A DNA stretch of 57,817 nt from Acidimicrobiia bacterium (GCA_009843865.1 VYCQ01000038.1:1-57817); one strand, 5' to 3'; shown: positions 18,896 through 27,656, counted from the stretch's first letter. The notes: generated by a model from the letters alone, not told the origin. Numbers and translations are program-made.

Positions 18896-20287
18896 ATGAT
18901 TGAGCAGTCACTGGTTTTGGCAACGCTTTCAGAAGCGTTGAAAACAGGCGGCGAGTTCGCCGAAGTGTTCGTGGAAGACCGACAGTCTTCCACAGCAGTG
19001 CTAGATGATGGCAAGGTTGAAGAGCTTGTCTCTGGTCGCACCCGAGGCGCTGGAGTTCGGGTGGTGGTAGGAGACACCACAGGGTTCGCTCACACCTCTA
19101 ACCTAACTGCCGAAGGGTTGACCAGAGCCGCCCGAGCTGCTGCCGCAAGTGCTAGAGGCAGCAGCGGTATAACCAAGGTGGTAGGACTAACAGAGGTGCA
19201 AGCAACGCCACCGCAGCAGGTAAAAGTGCTACCTGAAACCGTGGCCAAAGTCATGAAAGTAGAGCTGCTCAAAACCGCAGATAACGCTGCTCGTGCCACG
19301 GGAGCAGCCGTCACACAGGTCAGTGCCTGTTATGCGGACGGTCGTCGTCGCATCCTAGTAGCCAACAGCGATGGCTTATTGGCTAGTGATGACCAAGTTC
19401 GTACTCGCTTCGCAGTGTCGTGTGTGGCATTGGGTGACACCGGCATGCAAACCGGTTATGAGAGCGTGGGCCGTCCTATCGGCTTTGAACTCTTCGATGA
19501 GTACGAGGTGGACGCGTTAGCCCGCACTGCGGCAAACCGAGCACTCACCAAACTAGCCGCTCAACCAGCACCTAGTGGCTCTATGCCGGTGGTAATCGGG
19601 CCAGGCGGTGGTGGAGTGTTGTTCCACGAAGCTTGTGGTCACGGTCTTGAAGCCGACTTAGTAGCTAAGCAGGCTTCGGTGTTTCGCAATCGGGTGGGTG
19701 AGCAGGTGGCCCACCCAGAGGTCACCCTCATCGACGACGGCACTATGGCCCGTGAGTGGGGTGCCTATGCCATCGACGATGAAGGCCGACCTGCTCAACG
19801 CAACGTGCTCATCGAAAACGGCGTGCTCACCGACTACATGTGGGATTTGCTCCGAGCACGCAAGGAAGGCCGTGAAAGCTCAGGCAATGGCCGTCGCCAA
19901 AACTATCAGCATCTGCCAATGGTGCGGATGACCAACACCTACCTATCTAACGGCACTGAGAATCCCGCTGACATCATCGCCGCCACCGATCGGGGTGTGT
20001 ACGTAGCACACTTGGGCGGGGGTCAAGTAAATACAGCTACCGGCGACTTCGTTTTTGGAATGAACGAGGCCTACCTCATCGAGAACGGTCAGATTACAGC
20101 GCCGATTCGTGAGGGGAATTTAATTGGCAACGGCCCCGAGGTGCTTGCTGGCATCGAGGCACTAGGCAACGATTTCGCCATGGGATCGCCGGGCACATGC
20201 GGCAAAGACGGTCAAGGTGTCCCTGTGGGCGATGGCACTCCCACCCTACGAGTGGCATCAATGACTATTGGCGGAACCGCAGCGTGA
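18896..20287 (+). CDS. tldD: TldD metalloprotease subunit
   Basis: The TldD subunit of the TldD/TldE heterodimeric zinc protease, which cleaves unfolded peptides and matures some RiPPs. The catalytic HExxxH is H244-E245-xxx-H249 (LFHEACGHGLEAD), and the family C-terminal LGGGQVNTATGDFVFG and GSPGTCGKDGQGVPVG are present. I start at ATG 18896, preceded by AAGGAG 10 nt away; an ATG at 18869 with GAGG is the alternative and adds nine residues. tldE follows after 39 nt. No RiPP precursor or cyclodehydratase is in view. Confidence 0.9.
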   Translation: MIEQSLVLATLSEALKTGGEFAEVFVEDRQSSTAVLDDGKVEELVSGRTRGAGVRVVVGDTTGFAHTSNLTAEGLTRAARAAAASARGSSGITKVVGLTEVQATPPQQVKVLPETVAKVMKVELLKTADNAARATGAAVTQVSACYADGRRRILVANSDGLLASDDQVRTRFAVSCVALGDTGMQTGYESVGRPIGFELFDEYEVDALARTAANRALTKLAAQPAPSGSMPVVIGPGGGGVLFHEACGHGLEADLVAKQASVFRNRVGEQVAHPEVTLIDDGTMAREWGAYAIDDEGRPAQRNVLIENGVLTDYMWDLLRARKEGRESSGNGRRQNYQHLPMVRMTNTYLSNGTENPADIIAATDRGVYVAHLGGGQVNTATGDFVFGMNEAYLIENGQITAPIREGNLIGNGPEVLAGIEALGNDFAMGSPGTCGKDGQGVPVGDGTPTLRVASMTIGGTAA

Positions 20288-20326
20288 CCGCTCACTCACT
20301 GCAACCCAATACGATGGGCCTGTCAC

Positions 20327-21673
20327 ATGAATCCTGAAGAACTATTGGAGATAGCCCAGCGCATTGTGAACTGGGGCCGCGATGGCGAACAGGTTGAGGC
20401 GATCGTAGGCCATAGACAAGAGACCGAGGTGCGGGTTTATAAGGGCGAGATCGAGTCACTGTCTGTGGCTGAATCGCAAGGAGTGGGCATCAGGGTGATC
20501 ACCAACAATCGCCAAGGCTTCGCCCACGCTGGCACGCTAGATCAAAAAGTACTTGCCGAGACCTTGGCTGAAGCCCGTGACAACGTTGTGTTCGGCTCGC
20601 CCGACAAATTCTTCGGTCTAGCCGAACCCGACGGAGTCGCACCCCCCAAACTCAACCTCTACAACGAAGCTCTCTTACAGGTAAGCACCGAGGCCAAGAT
20701 TGACATGGCACTAGAGTTGGAGCGGGCAGTACTAGCTGGCGACCCTCGCATCGTGGGTATAGAATCAGCTGACTACGGCGATGCCTTAAGCGCTGATGCT
20801 ATTGCCACCACAACTGGTATTCGCAGTACGGGAAAAGACACGTCGTGCTACCTCACCGCTTATTCGCTAGCCTCCGAAGGCGACGAGATTCAAACCGGTT
20901 TCGGGTTCTCAGTGAGCCGAGAGCCTGGCACTCTTGATATAGCAACCGCAGCATCTGATGCAGTAGAGCGAGCCACAAGGATGCTAGGAGCCACTCAGCC
21001 AGCTACCGAGCGTGTCACCGTGGTGCTTGACCCATTCGTCTCCGCCCAATTTCTGGGCATCATTGGCGGCACTTTGTCAGGCGAGGCGGTGCTAAAGGGC
21101 CGGTCGCTATTCGCCAACCGCCTAGACGAGCAGGTAGCCGCCACAAGCGTCACCTTGGTGGACGATCCCACCAATCCAGACGCGTTCACCGCATCTGATG
21201 CCGATGGCGAGGGTCTCGCCACCCGACGCAATCAGCTGATTGGCGGCGGCCAACTTGAAAAGTTTTTACACAACAGTTACACCGGCCGACGCTCGGGTAG
21301 CACATCCACCGGCTCGGCTGTACGGGGTTACGCCAGCACTCCCGGCGTAGGTTGCCAAGCACTATCGTTAGTGCCCGGTGAGCGATTGCCAAGCGAACTC
21401 ATTGCCGAAATTGACAACGGGGTGCTCATTCAAGGCGTGTCGGGATTGCACTCGGGGGTAAACCCAGTGAGCGGTGACTTCTCTACCGGGGCCGAGGGGC
21501 TGCGCATTCGCAATGGTGAGTTGGCTGAGCCGGTGCGAGAAATCACCATCGCCTCTACCCTCCAACGAATGCTGCTAGATGTGACAGCGGTGGGGTCGGA
21601 TCTCACATGGCTGCCCATGAATTCGGCAGGGGTCACGATAGTGGTAGCCGAGGTCACTATGTCGGGTGCCTGA
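20327..21673 (+). CDS. tldE: TldE/PmbA protease subunit
   Basis: The 448-residue non-catalytic partner of TldD. It has the same fold (VRVYKGEIESLSVAESQGVGIRV at the start; QGVSGLHSGVNPVSGDFSTGAEG in the C-terminal half) but no HExxxH. Together they form the TldD/E peptidase. It follows tldD in the same operon and precedes uppP by 20 nt, so uppP may be cotranscribed. Confidence 0.9.
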   Translation: MNPEELLEIAQRIVNWGRDGEQVEAIVGHRQETEVRVYKGEIESLSVAESQGVGIRVITNNRQGFAHAGTLDQKVLAETLAEARDNVVFGSPDKFFGLAEPDGVAPPKLNLYNEALLQVSTEAKIDMALELERAVLAGDPRIVGIESADYGDALSADAIATTTGIRSTGKDTSCYLTAYSLASEGDEIQTGFGFSVSREPGTLDIATAASDAVERATRMLGATQPATERVTVVLDPFVSAQFLGIIGGTLSGEAVLKGRSLFANRLDEQVAATSVTLVDDPTNPDAFTASDADGEGLATRRNQLIGGGQLEKFLHNSYTGRRSGSTSTGSAVRGYASTPGVGCQALSLVPGERLPSELIAEIDNGVLIQGVSGLHSGVNPVSGDFSTGAEGLRIRNGELAEPVREITIASTLQRMLLDVTAVGSDLTWLPMNSAGVTIVVAEVTMSGA

Positions 21674-21693
21674 TGGTAGGCCACCCCTAGTCC

Positions 21694-22533
21694 ATGTCGG
21701 TTTTACACGCTATCTTGCTTGGCATAGCTCAGGGGCTAACCGAGTTTCTACCTGTATCATCTAGCGGACACCTTCAAATCATCCCCTGGTTGGCCGATTG
21801 GAACGACTTTGAGGGCAACGACGATCTTAAGAAAGCATTCGATGTAGCTCTTCATTTAGGCACATTAGTGGGATTGGTAACCTGTTTACGGCGCGAAGTG
21901 TGGATGTTGATCAAAAACGGAATTGCCGCCGTCGTTGATCGCCGAACCCCGATAACTGATGAGGGACGACTGGGGTGGCTACTGATTTTGGCCACCGTGC
22001 CAGCGGCGGTGGTGGGGGTGGGGCTGAGACCACTGATAGACGAGATCGACGACGAGATTTGGCTCACCGCGGTAATGTTGGGCGTTTTCGGGATTTTGTT
22101 GTGGTGGGCCGATCGCCATCAAGGTCAGCGGTCAGTCGAGGCCGTTGGGATTCGCGATGTTGTGTTGCTGGGGCTAGCTCAGGCGTGCTCGCTACAGCCG
22201 GGGGTATCGCGCTCAGGTGCGATTATCACCGCTGGACGGCTATTGTACTTAAACCGAGAAGCTGCGGCTCGTTTAGCCATGTTGATGAGCGTGCCGGTAA
22301 TTGCCGGAGCAGGTCTTTACACATTTGTTGATATTGGCGGCTGGAAGGGTATCCCCACCGATGCCCGCACTGCATTCGCATGGGGCATAGCCGCCTCAGC
22401 GGTCACTGGATTCATAGCGGTCAAGGGACTACTAGCTGTGGTACGTACCTATAGCCTCAGACCATTTGCGGTGTATCGAATGCTAATGGCCCTGTTAATT
22501 TTAAGCTTAATTTCAACCAACACCCTAAGCTGA
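21694..22533 (+). CDS. uppP: Undecaprenyl-diphosphate phosphatase
   Basis: This 279-residue membrane enzyme recycles the C55 lipid carrier for peptidoglycan and other wall polymers. Both hallmark regions are intact: GIAQGLTEFLPVSSSGHL at the N-terminus and QPGVSRSGAIITAG in the second half. It has about eight membrane segments and normal length. It sits 20 nt after tldE and is convergent with the SAF-domain gene. Confidence 0.93.
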   Translation: MSVLHAILLGIAQGLTEFLPVSSSGHLQIIPWLADWNDFEGNDDLKKAFDVALHLGTLVGLVTCLRREVWMLIKNGIAAVVDRRTPITDEGRLGWLLILATVPAAVVGVGLRPLIDEIDDEIWLTAVMLGVFGILLWWADRHQGQRSVEAVGIRDVVLLGLAQACSLQPGVSRSGAIITAGRLLYLNREAAARLAMLMSVPVIAGAGLYTFVDIGGWKGIPTDARTAFAWGIAASAVTGFIAVKGLLAVVRTYSLRPFAVYRMLMALLILSLISTNTLS

Positions 22534-22545
22534 AAATCTCATCAA

Positions 22546-23220
22546 CTAGCGGCGTTCTACTAGAGCGAGGGTGATAGTACCTTGAATGACTGCTGATACA
22601 ACCGGCAGCAATTCTTGATCGGTCACGGCGATGGTGATCGCGTCTACGGCTGTGTGGGTGACTATAGCGGCGGTTGCCACGATTAATGTAGCCCCATTTT
22701 GGCTACCCAATTCATCAGACACAGCCAAGGTCACCAACACATCTACCAAGTCGCCCGTTGTTAGCGAGGGCAAGGCGGTGTGAGCTGGAATAGCCACCTC
22801 GGTTCGATCGCCAATTTGTAAGCCTCCTAGACGAGCAGTGGTGACCACGTCGCCCACGTAAAGCCCTGCTGAAGCCACTTCGCCACCCCCAAGCGCTGCT
22901 ACCGAACCATCGGGCAAGCTCAAAGCTGGATACTGTCGCACCTCGGTGTTGGTCTCGTCAACACGCTCACCGGCTGCAATGGCTTGAGTAGCCACCACCA
23001 CAGAGGTGCGTTTGCCCAACGACGAACCGCTATCTGCGAGCCCTACCACTGCTGCCACTATTAATCCGGTAATTGCAGCAGCCGCAGCCACCACCATCCA
23101 ATAGCTGTGTCGACCACCCGGTATACGGGCCCATACAGACCCCTTCCAGGTAAGAGACCGCCCAGAATCGCTCACAAGTGATTCCACCTGCACATACCTT
23201 GACTCGAATGCTGAACACAT
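22546..23220 (-). CDS. SAF-domain membrane-anchored protein (CpaB/RcpC-like)
   Basis: A 224-residue protein with a cytoplasmic N-terminus, one membrane helix (MVVAAAAAITGLIVAAVVGLA, about 42-62) and an extracytoplasmic SAF domain (VVATQAIAAGERV, then GLYVGDVVTTARL). SAF domains occur in CpaB/RcpC pilus-assembly proteins and in FlgA. No other tad-pilus gene is nearby, so a pilus role is uncertain. The start could also be internal, at the Met opening the helix. It is divergent from whiB. Confidence 0.65.
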   Translation of the reverse strand: MCSAFESRYVQVESLVSDSGRSLTWKGSVWARIPGGRHSYWMVVAAAAAITGLIVAAVVGLADSGSSLGKRTSVVVATQAIAAGERVDETNTEVRQYPALSLPDGSVAALGGGEVASAGLYVGDVVTTARLGGLQIGDRTEVAIPAHTALPSLTTGDLVDVLVTLAVSDELGSQNGATLIVATAAIVTHTAVDAITIAVTDQELLPVVSAVIQGTITLALVERR

Positions 23221-23383
23221 CCGGCTCTGTTTAGGAGGAAGCAGGCTCCACGATACTGGGCTGTGGCCACACTTTCATGCTGATTGCCATAGTTCAATTT
23301 GGAAAATCTGGTATATATAAAAAATTTTTTCTTGCCTTTGGCTTTTTGACGTGGCAAAGTTACGTTATTGAAATTACAAATAT

Positions 23384-23400
23384 GTTGTTTCCTCAACAAC
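23384..23400 (+). promoter_or_regulatory. Inverted repeat in the whiB leader
   Basis: GTTGTT-TCCTC-AACAAC, a perfect 6-bp stem with a 5-nt loop, 22 nt before the whiB ATG. It could be an operator or a 5'-UTR hairpin; there is no further support. The upstream 100 nt is A+T-rich (TATATATAAAAAATTTTTT). Confidence 0.25.
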
Positions 23401-23422
23401 CACGCTACAACTGGAGAAGCCA

Positions 23423-23752
23423 ATGGGAAATGCAATGAGATTAGTGCAGAACAATACAACTGCTGAGAAGAAGTTGAAGGAGCCCAAGGGCTGGCAAACC
23501 ATGGCAAACTGCTTAGGGGTTGACCCCGATTTGTTCTTCCCAGAACGCGGAGCCTCAACGCGCGAGGCCAAAGAGGTGTGCCGGGCCTGTGTAGTACGTG
23601 AGGATTGTCTGGAGTATGCCATCATCAACGGCGAGAAGTTCGGTATCTGGGGTGGCATGAGCGAGCGAGAACGGCGGCGAGTACGCAAGGCCCGAGGTCT
23701 CACGCGAGTGCGAACCCCGCTGACCGCGGTTTCAGATGGCTCAGGAGCTTGA
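23423..23752 (+). CDS. WhiB-family transcriptional regulator
   Basis: A 109-residue WhiB-like protein, an actinobacterial Fe-S transcription factor that binds the primary sigma factor. Four cluster cysteines are present (C30, C53, C56, C62; VCRACVVREDC), followed by the GIWGG turn (74-78) and a basic C-terminal tail (ERERRRVRKARG). It starts at ATG 23423, with GGAG 7 nt upstream. The subclass (WhiB1/WhiB2-like by size) cannot be fixed by eye. It is divergent from the SAF gene; the methyltransferase cassette follows. Confidence 0.92.
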   Translation: MGNAMRLVQNNTTAEKKLKEPKGWQTMANCLGVDPDLFFPERGASTREAKEVCRACVVREDCLEYAIINGEKFGIWGGMSERERRRVRKARGLTRVRTPLTAVSDGSGA

Positions 23753-23835
23753 GCTAACGAAACATCAACGGCGAAAGATACCAGCCCACCAAAACTGGGC
23801 CCCCAGAAACTTATCCACCAACAGTTTTTGAGGAA

Positions 23836-23851
23836 TTATATATGAAGGTTG
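23836..23851 (+). repeat. Left 16-bp inverted repeat flanking the methyltransferase
   Basis: TTATATATGAAGGTTG; its exact reverse complement lies at 24911-24926, on the other side of the methyltransferase and its coupled small ORF. No target-site duplication is evident outside the repeats. Confidence 0.7.
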
Positions 23852-23918
23852 TAGGCAGCGTTTGTGACGTATTTAGTCATCCATGTCGCAGTAATATCCC
23901 ACTAAGAAAGGCGTTCTT

Positions 23919-24713
23919 GTGACTTGGAAGCCTAATGATATAGCAGTGGCAGAATGTGCTGCCTATATGCAAAACGAGATGCCCCCCGAGTGTGTTGACT
24001 TGGTAGTAACAAGCCCACCATACGATGATTTACGTGATTACACCGGCTACAGCTTTAATGCCAAGGCCGTAGCCGCAGGAATTTTGCGGGTTTTGAAGAA
24101 CGGTGGTGTGGCTGTCTGGGTAGCTGGTGACCGTATTAACGGCGGGCGAACACTCACCAGCTTCGAATACGCCATCATGTTCCGCGATCTCGGGTTCCGC
24201 GTCCACGACGTAATGATCTATCAAAAGAAGAACACGCCGTTTATGCGATCCAATACCTATACCAACGCCTACGAATTGATGTTAGTTCTAAGCAAAGGAG
24301 CACCCAAAACGTTCAATCCACTCACCTGTGCGACCAAGCGCAACGGCAAAGAAACGGCAGTTTACGGCAAAAGACCAGATGGTGACAACAGTAAACGGCG
24401 CGAGGTGATGCTCCGCAAGAGAAAGACGCGTACCAACATCTGGGAGTACGCGGTGGGGTTGGGAGGTACCACCAACGATCGATACGCCTTTACACACAAA
24501 GCCATGTTTCCCGAGAAGCTTGCCGCTGACCATATTCTTTCTTGGTCTAATCAAGGCGATTTAGTACTAGATCCTATGTGTGGAGCGGGAACTACACTAA
24601 AAATGGCCGCGTTTAACAAGCGGCAATGGTTTGGCATCGACATCTCAACCGCGTACGTAGAAATTGCCCGCTGCCGCGTAAATGAAGCCGAAGTTGCACT
24701 GTTCGTAGCCTGA
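23919..24713 (+). CDS. Site-specific DNA methyltransferase (beta-class, N4C or N6A)
   Basis: A 264-residue amino-methyltransferase with beta-class motif order. The catalytic TSPPY (31-35) comes first, and the SAM-binding DPMCGAGTT (218-226) followed by FGIDIS comes near the C-terminus. TSPPY suits N4-cytosine or N6-adenine methylation; by eye I cannot choose. The target-recognition region between the motifs is rich in Lys/Arg (KRREVMLRKRKTRTNIWEY). The start is GTG. No restriction gene is adjacent, so it is an orphan methyltransferase. The gene and the following ORF sit between perfect inverted repeats, suggesting acquisition as a unit. Confidence 0.85.
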   Translation: MTWKPNDIAVAECAAYMQNEMPPECVDLVVTSPPYDDLRDYTGYSFNAKAVAAGILRVLKNGGVAVWVAGDRINGGRTLTSFEYAIMFRDLGFRVHDVMIYQKKNTPFMRSNTYTNAYELMLVLSKGAPKTFNPLTCATKRNGKETAVYGKRPDGDNSKRREVMLRKRKTRTNIWEYAVGLGGTTNDRYAFTHKAMFPEKLAADHILSWSNQGDLVLDPMCGAGTTLKMAAFNKRQWFGIDISTAYVEIARCRVNEAEVALFVA

Positions 24714-24892
24714 CAAAATGGGTTGTCATTAAAGACACGCGGCAGCTTGCTGTAGTGGAACACCGATCCCCCAAAGGGGTGCGGGTAAAGTTTCCAAAAT
24801 CTGGTGATACCGGTGTTTACGCAATCGAGCGAGTAGAGATATTTGATCCCGCTGAGTACCCCAATCAAAACTTACAGCAATGGGAACGATAG
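24710..24892 (+). CDS. Small ORF coupled to the methyltransferase (CTG start)
   Basis: A 60-codon open frame whose only start near its 5' end is CTG, overlapping the methyltransferase stop (CTGA). The product reads LTKWVVIKDTRQLAVVEH at the start and has alternating basic and hydrophobic residues (GVRVKFPKSG, GVYAIERVEIFDP), which suggests a small beta barrel. The reading frame ends shortly before the right inverted repeat. No family is recognised. The CTGA overlap resembles the TTGA couplings seen elsewhere in the window. It could be a methyltransferase accessory protein or a decayed gene end; the non-standard start keeps confidence low. Confidence 0.4.
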   Translation: MTKWVVIKDTRQLAVVEHRSPKGVRVKFPKSGDTGVYAIERVEIFDPAEYPNQNLQQWER

Positions 24893-24910
24893 ATTGAGCT
24901 GGTGCGTCCG

Positions 24911-24926
24911 CAACCTTCATATATAA
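24911..24926 (-). repeat. Right 16-bp inverted repeat flanking the methyltransferase
   Basis: CAACCTTCATATATAA, the perfect reverse complement of 23836-23851; the repeats are about 1.06 kb apart and enclose two genes. Confidence 0.7.
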
Positions 24927-24980
24927 CTTCGTTGTTTGTATGGTGGCACGAAACATCTCGCAAGTGGGCGCGATTCAAGA

Positions 24981-24986
24981 TAGTCT
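24981..24986 (+). promoter_or_regulatory. Putative -10 box of leaderless tatA
   Basis: TAGTCT, 6 nt before the ATG at 24993. The identical box with the identical spacing precedes the MFS gene start at 34929. Confidence 0.4.
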
Positions 24987-24992
24987 TTGCCC

Positions 24993-25211
24993 ATGAGTAC
25001 CGGTGGATCAGAACTAATCATTATTCTCATCATCGTGTTGGTGTTGTTTGGCGGGGCCAAGCTTCCAAAGCTGGCACGGTCATTGGGCCAAGCTCAAAAA
25101 GAGTTCAAACAGGGCGTAGCAGATGGCGCAGCCTCTGCTCCTGACTCAGCTTCTCAGCCCAATAGCGAAAACAAAAGCGATGAACCGCCAGCAACAGGAG
25201 CAGAAAATTGA
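24993..25211 (+). CDS. tatA: Sec-independent translocase subunit TatA
   Basis: A 72-residue TatA/E-type protein. It has a single N-terminal membrane helix (SELIIILIIVLVLFGGAKLP), the FG hinge, an amphipathic helix (KLARSLGQAQKEFKQG) and a short acidic tail. It forms the pore-like complex that exports folded proteins. I choose ATG 24993 rather than an in-frame TTG at 24987 because of the -10 box placement. tatC is not in the window. The TGA overlaps the TTG start of the next gene (TTGA). Confidence 0.9.
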   Translation: MSTGGSELIIILIIVLVLFGGAKLPKLARSLGQAQKEFKQGVADGAASAPDSASQPNSENKSDEPPATGAEN

Positions 25212-25504
25212 CTGACACCGTTGATGCTCTGCCTGAACCACCAGCTGGACATGTCAAAGTAGTTTATTTAGGTCCAATCTCACCTCATTGGGGCTTTACG
25301 TCGGATTTTGGCGATACCAACCTAATTGAGCAGTTTAAAATACGAGCCGAGGCACGTCTGCTGCTACTTCCTCCTCACGATCCTCAGTTTCGACGCAATC
25401 GGGAACGTATCAATCGAGACGCAGAACGTGAGAACCTGCTACTGGACTGGGATTTAGGGTACGACGAAGAAGATGAGCGAGCGAGCGAAGTCGTAGAGAA
25501 CTAA
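25208..25504 (+). CDS. Hypothetical protein coupled to tatA
   Basis: A 98-residue soluble acidic protein of no recognised family. It starts at TTG 25208, overlapping the tatA stop, so translation is probably coupled. The middle reads YLGPISPHWGFTSDFGD and the C-terminal half is a charged helix (RRNRERINRDAERENLLLDW). It lies 18 nt before ppk1, so tatA, this gene and ppk1 may be one transcript. Function unknown. Confidence 0.6.
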   Translation: MTDTVDALPEPPAGHVKVVYLGPISPHWGFTSDFGDTNLIEQFKIRAEARLLLLPPHDPQFRRNRERINRDAERENLLLDWDLGYDEEDERASEVVEN

Positions 25505-25522
25505 TGCCGGTAACCGTCCGCC

Positions 25523-27634
25523 ATGGTCACCGCATCCGCTAACTCCCAATCTGGAGACCCCGAACCCGCAGAGCCGAGGTGTATAGACATAACATCAGCG
25601 GCGGGCCGCTTCATCAACCGCGAACTCTCTTGGTTGGCATTCAACAGCAGGGTGCTGGCCCAAGCCGAAGACCCTTCGGTGCAATTGCTCGAGCGGATCA
25701 AGTTCTGCGCCATCTGGAGTGCCAACCTAGACGAGTTCTTTCAGGTGCGTGTAGCTGGACTCAAAGATCAAATCGCCGGACAATTTATCGGTACCACCCC
25801 TGATGGTCGTACCGCATCTCAGCAACTTCAGGAAATTCGCACCGAGGTAGATCAACAAAGCGAGCGTGCTTTGTGCTGCTTACAACAACTCATCAAAGAG
25901 ATGGCTGAGGTAGGTATCGAAATCCTCAATTGGCGCGATCTAAATAATGAAGAGCAAAAATTTCTCATCGGGGAGTTTGACAACCGCATCTACCCCGTAC
26001 TTACTCCCCTAGCTGTGGATTTGGGCCACCCCTTTCCCTACATCTCCAACTTATCGCTCAGCTTAGGCGTGCTGATGATGGACCCAAGCGATAGACACAA
26101 GCGGTTTGCTCGTCTGAAAGTCCCAGCTATTTTCGGACGTTTCTTGCAACTCGGTGGTGAAGATCGTTTTGTGCCAGTCGAACAGGTGGTGGCGGCACAG
26201 TTATCCACGCTGTTTCCAGGCATGGAAATAACAGAGACAGTTGCTTTTCGAGTTACCCGCAACGCCGACATTGCTGTTGACGAAGGCGAAGCGCAAGACC
26301 TCTTAGAAGCTGTAGAAATTGAGCTTCGTCGTCGCCGATTCCGCAGCGTGGTGCGCTTAGAAGTGGAGCGCAAAGTGTCTTCTGAGATTCGTAACTTGCT
26401 CATAGAAGAGCTGGATATTCAACAAGAAGACGTTTACGAGGCCGACACCCTCCTAGAGCTTTCAAGCCTTAGAGAAATATTTGACCTTGACCGACCAGAT
26501 CTCAAGAACCAGCCTTGGAAATCTGTTAAACCACTGCCTGGAACAGGGCCTGGAGAACAAAACGTTGACCTGTTCTCTTTAATTCGTCAGGGCGACATCT
26601 TGGTACATCACCCCTATGACTCCTTTACAGCCACGGTTCAGGAGTTCATTTGGCAAGCCGCTAACGATCCACAAGTTTTGGCCATCAAGCTCACCTTGTA
26701 CCGCACATCTGGCGATAGCCCCATTGTACGGTCTTTAATTCGAGCTGCGGAAAGCGGCAAACAGGTAGCGGTAGTGGTAGAGCTGAAGGCGCGCTTTGAT
26801 GAAGAAGCCAACATCGAATGGGCGCGACGATTAGAACAAGCTGGCGTGCATGTGGCTTATGGGCTGGTGGGGCTCAAAGTGCATGCCAAAACCTGCCTAG
26901 TAGTAAGAGAGGAAGTTGAAGGAGTACAACGCTACTGCCACATTGGCACTGGCAACTACAACTCTAAAACCGCTCGAATCTACACAGACTTGGGCCTATT
27001 AACCGCTGATCCCGACATAGGCTTGGATCTCACACAGCTCTTTAACTCTTTAACCGGCTATGGGCGTCATGTGAAGTTTCGCCATCTTGTGCCTGCACCC
27101 CACATGTTGCGGTCTACTATCACCGAGCTAATCGCTCAAGAAGCCGAACAAGGCACACAAGGTCGCATCATCTTAAAGCTAAACAGCCTGGCAGATCCCG
27201 ACATGGTGGCGGCGCTTTACGATGCCTCTCAGGCTGGAGTGCAGATTGACCTCATCGTGCGAGCCATCTGTTGCTTGCGGCCTGGGGTGCCTGGTATGTC
27301 GGAAACCATCCGGGTGCGCTCGCTCATCGGGCGCTACTTAGAGCACAGCCGTATCTACTACTTCCGTAACGGTGCAAGCGTTGGTACCCCTGCCTATTTC
27401 ATCGGCTCCGCCGACTTAATGCCCCGCAACCTGAATCGCAGGGTAGAAGCTCTTGTGTCCGTTAACGATCCAACAGTACGGCAGCGTCTAGATGAAGTAT
27501 TAAACATCAACCTGAAAGATGATGTGCTGGCTTGGAATCTGCGAGCTGACGGGCGATGGTGCCGAATATCACCTATCACAGGGCTTGAGACCCATACTGC
27601 TTTAGAAAAATTGGCCCGAGCAACAGCTTCCTAG
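25523..27634 (+). CDS. ppk1: Polyphosphate kinase 1
   Basis: A 703-residue Ppk1, which reversibly polymerises the ATP gamma-phosphate into polyphosphate. The N-terminal domain opens with RFINRELSWLAFNSRVL and NLDEFFQVRV. The phospholipase-D-like catalytic domains contain the phosphorylated His, H454 in GLKVHAKTC, followed by HIGTGNYNSKTARIYTDLGL. Length and order are normal. With the Nudix gene 49 nt downstream and the pst operon beyond, it marks a phosphate-storage and uptake neighbourhood. Confidence 0.96.
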   Translation: MVTASANSQSGDPEPAEPRCIDITSAAGRFINRELSWLAFNSRVLAQAEDPSVQLLERIKFCAIWSANLDEFFQVRVAGLKDQIAGQFIGTTPDGRTASQQLQEIRTEVDQQSERALCCLQQLIKEMAEVGIEILNWRDLNNEEQKFLIGEFDNRIYPVLTPLAVDLGHPFPYISNLSLSLGVLMMDPSDRHKRFARLKVPAIFGRFLQLGGEDRFVPVEQVVAAQLSTLFPGMEITETVAFRVTRNADIAVDEGEAQDLLEAVEIELRRRRFRSVVRLEVERKVSSEIRNLLIEELDIQQEDVYEADTLLELSSLREIFDLDRPDLKNQPWKSVKPLPGTGPGEQNVDLFSLIRQGDILVHHPYDSFTATVQEFIWQAANDPQVLAIKLTLYRTSGDSPIVRSLIRAAESGKQVAVVVELKARFDEEANIEWARRLEQAGVHVAYGLVGLKVHAKTCLVVREEVEGVQRYCHIGTGNYNSKTARIYTDLGLLTADPDIGLDLTQLFNSLTGYGRHVKFRHLVPAPHMLRSTITELIAQEAEQGTQGRIILKLNSLADPDMVAALYDASQAGVQIDLIVRAICCLRPGVPGMSETIRVRSLIGRYLEHSRIYYFRNGASVGTPAYFIGSADLMPRNLNRRVEALVSVNDPTVRQRLDEVLNINLKDDVLAWNLRADGRWCRISPITGLETHTALEKLARATAS

Positions 27635-27656
27635 CTGGGGTATCCACCAAATAGAG

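Noticed and set aside
22546-23220. Tad/Flp pilus locus
   Set aside because: Only the SAF-domain protein is present; no CpaE, CpaF, TadB/C or pilin gene is near.
23811-23820. DnaA-box-like TTATCCACC near the methyltransferase cassette
   Set aside because: A single near-match, with a similar one inside ppk1; no cluster of boxes or dnaA/dnaN context, so not an origin.
24902-25144. 80-codon plus-strand frame over tatA
   Set aside because: It shadows tatA, whose membrane helix and hinge are unmistakable.
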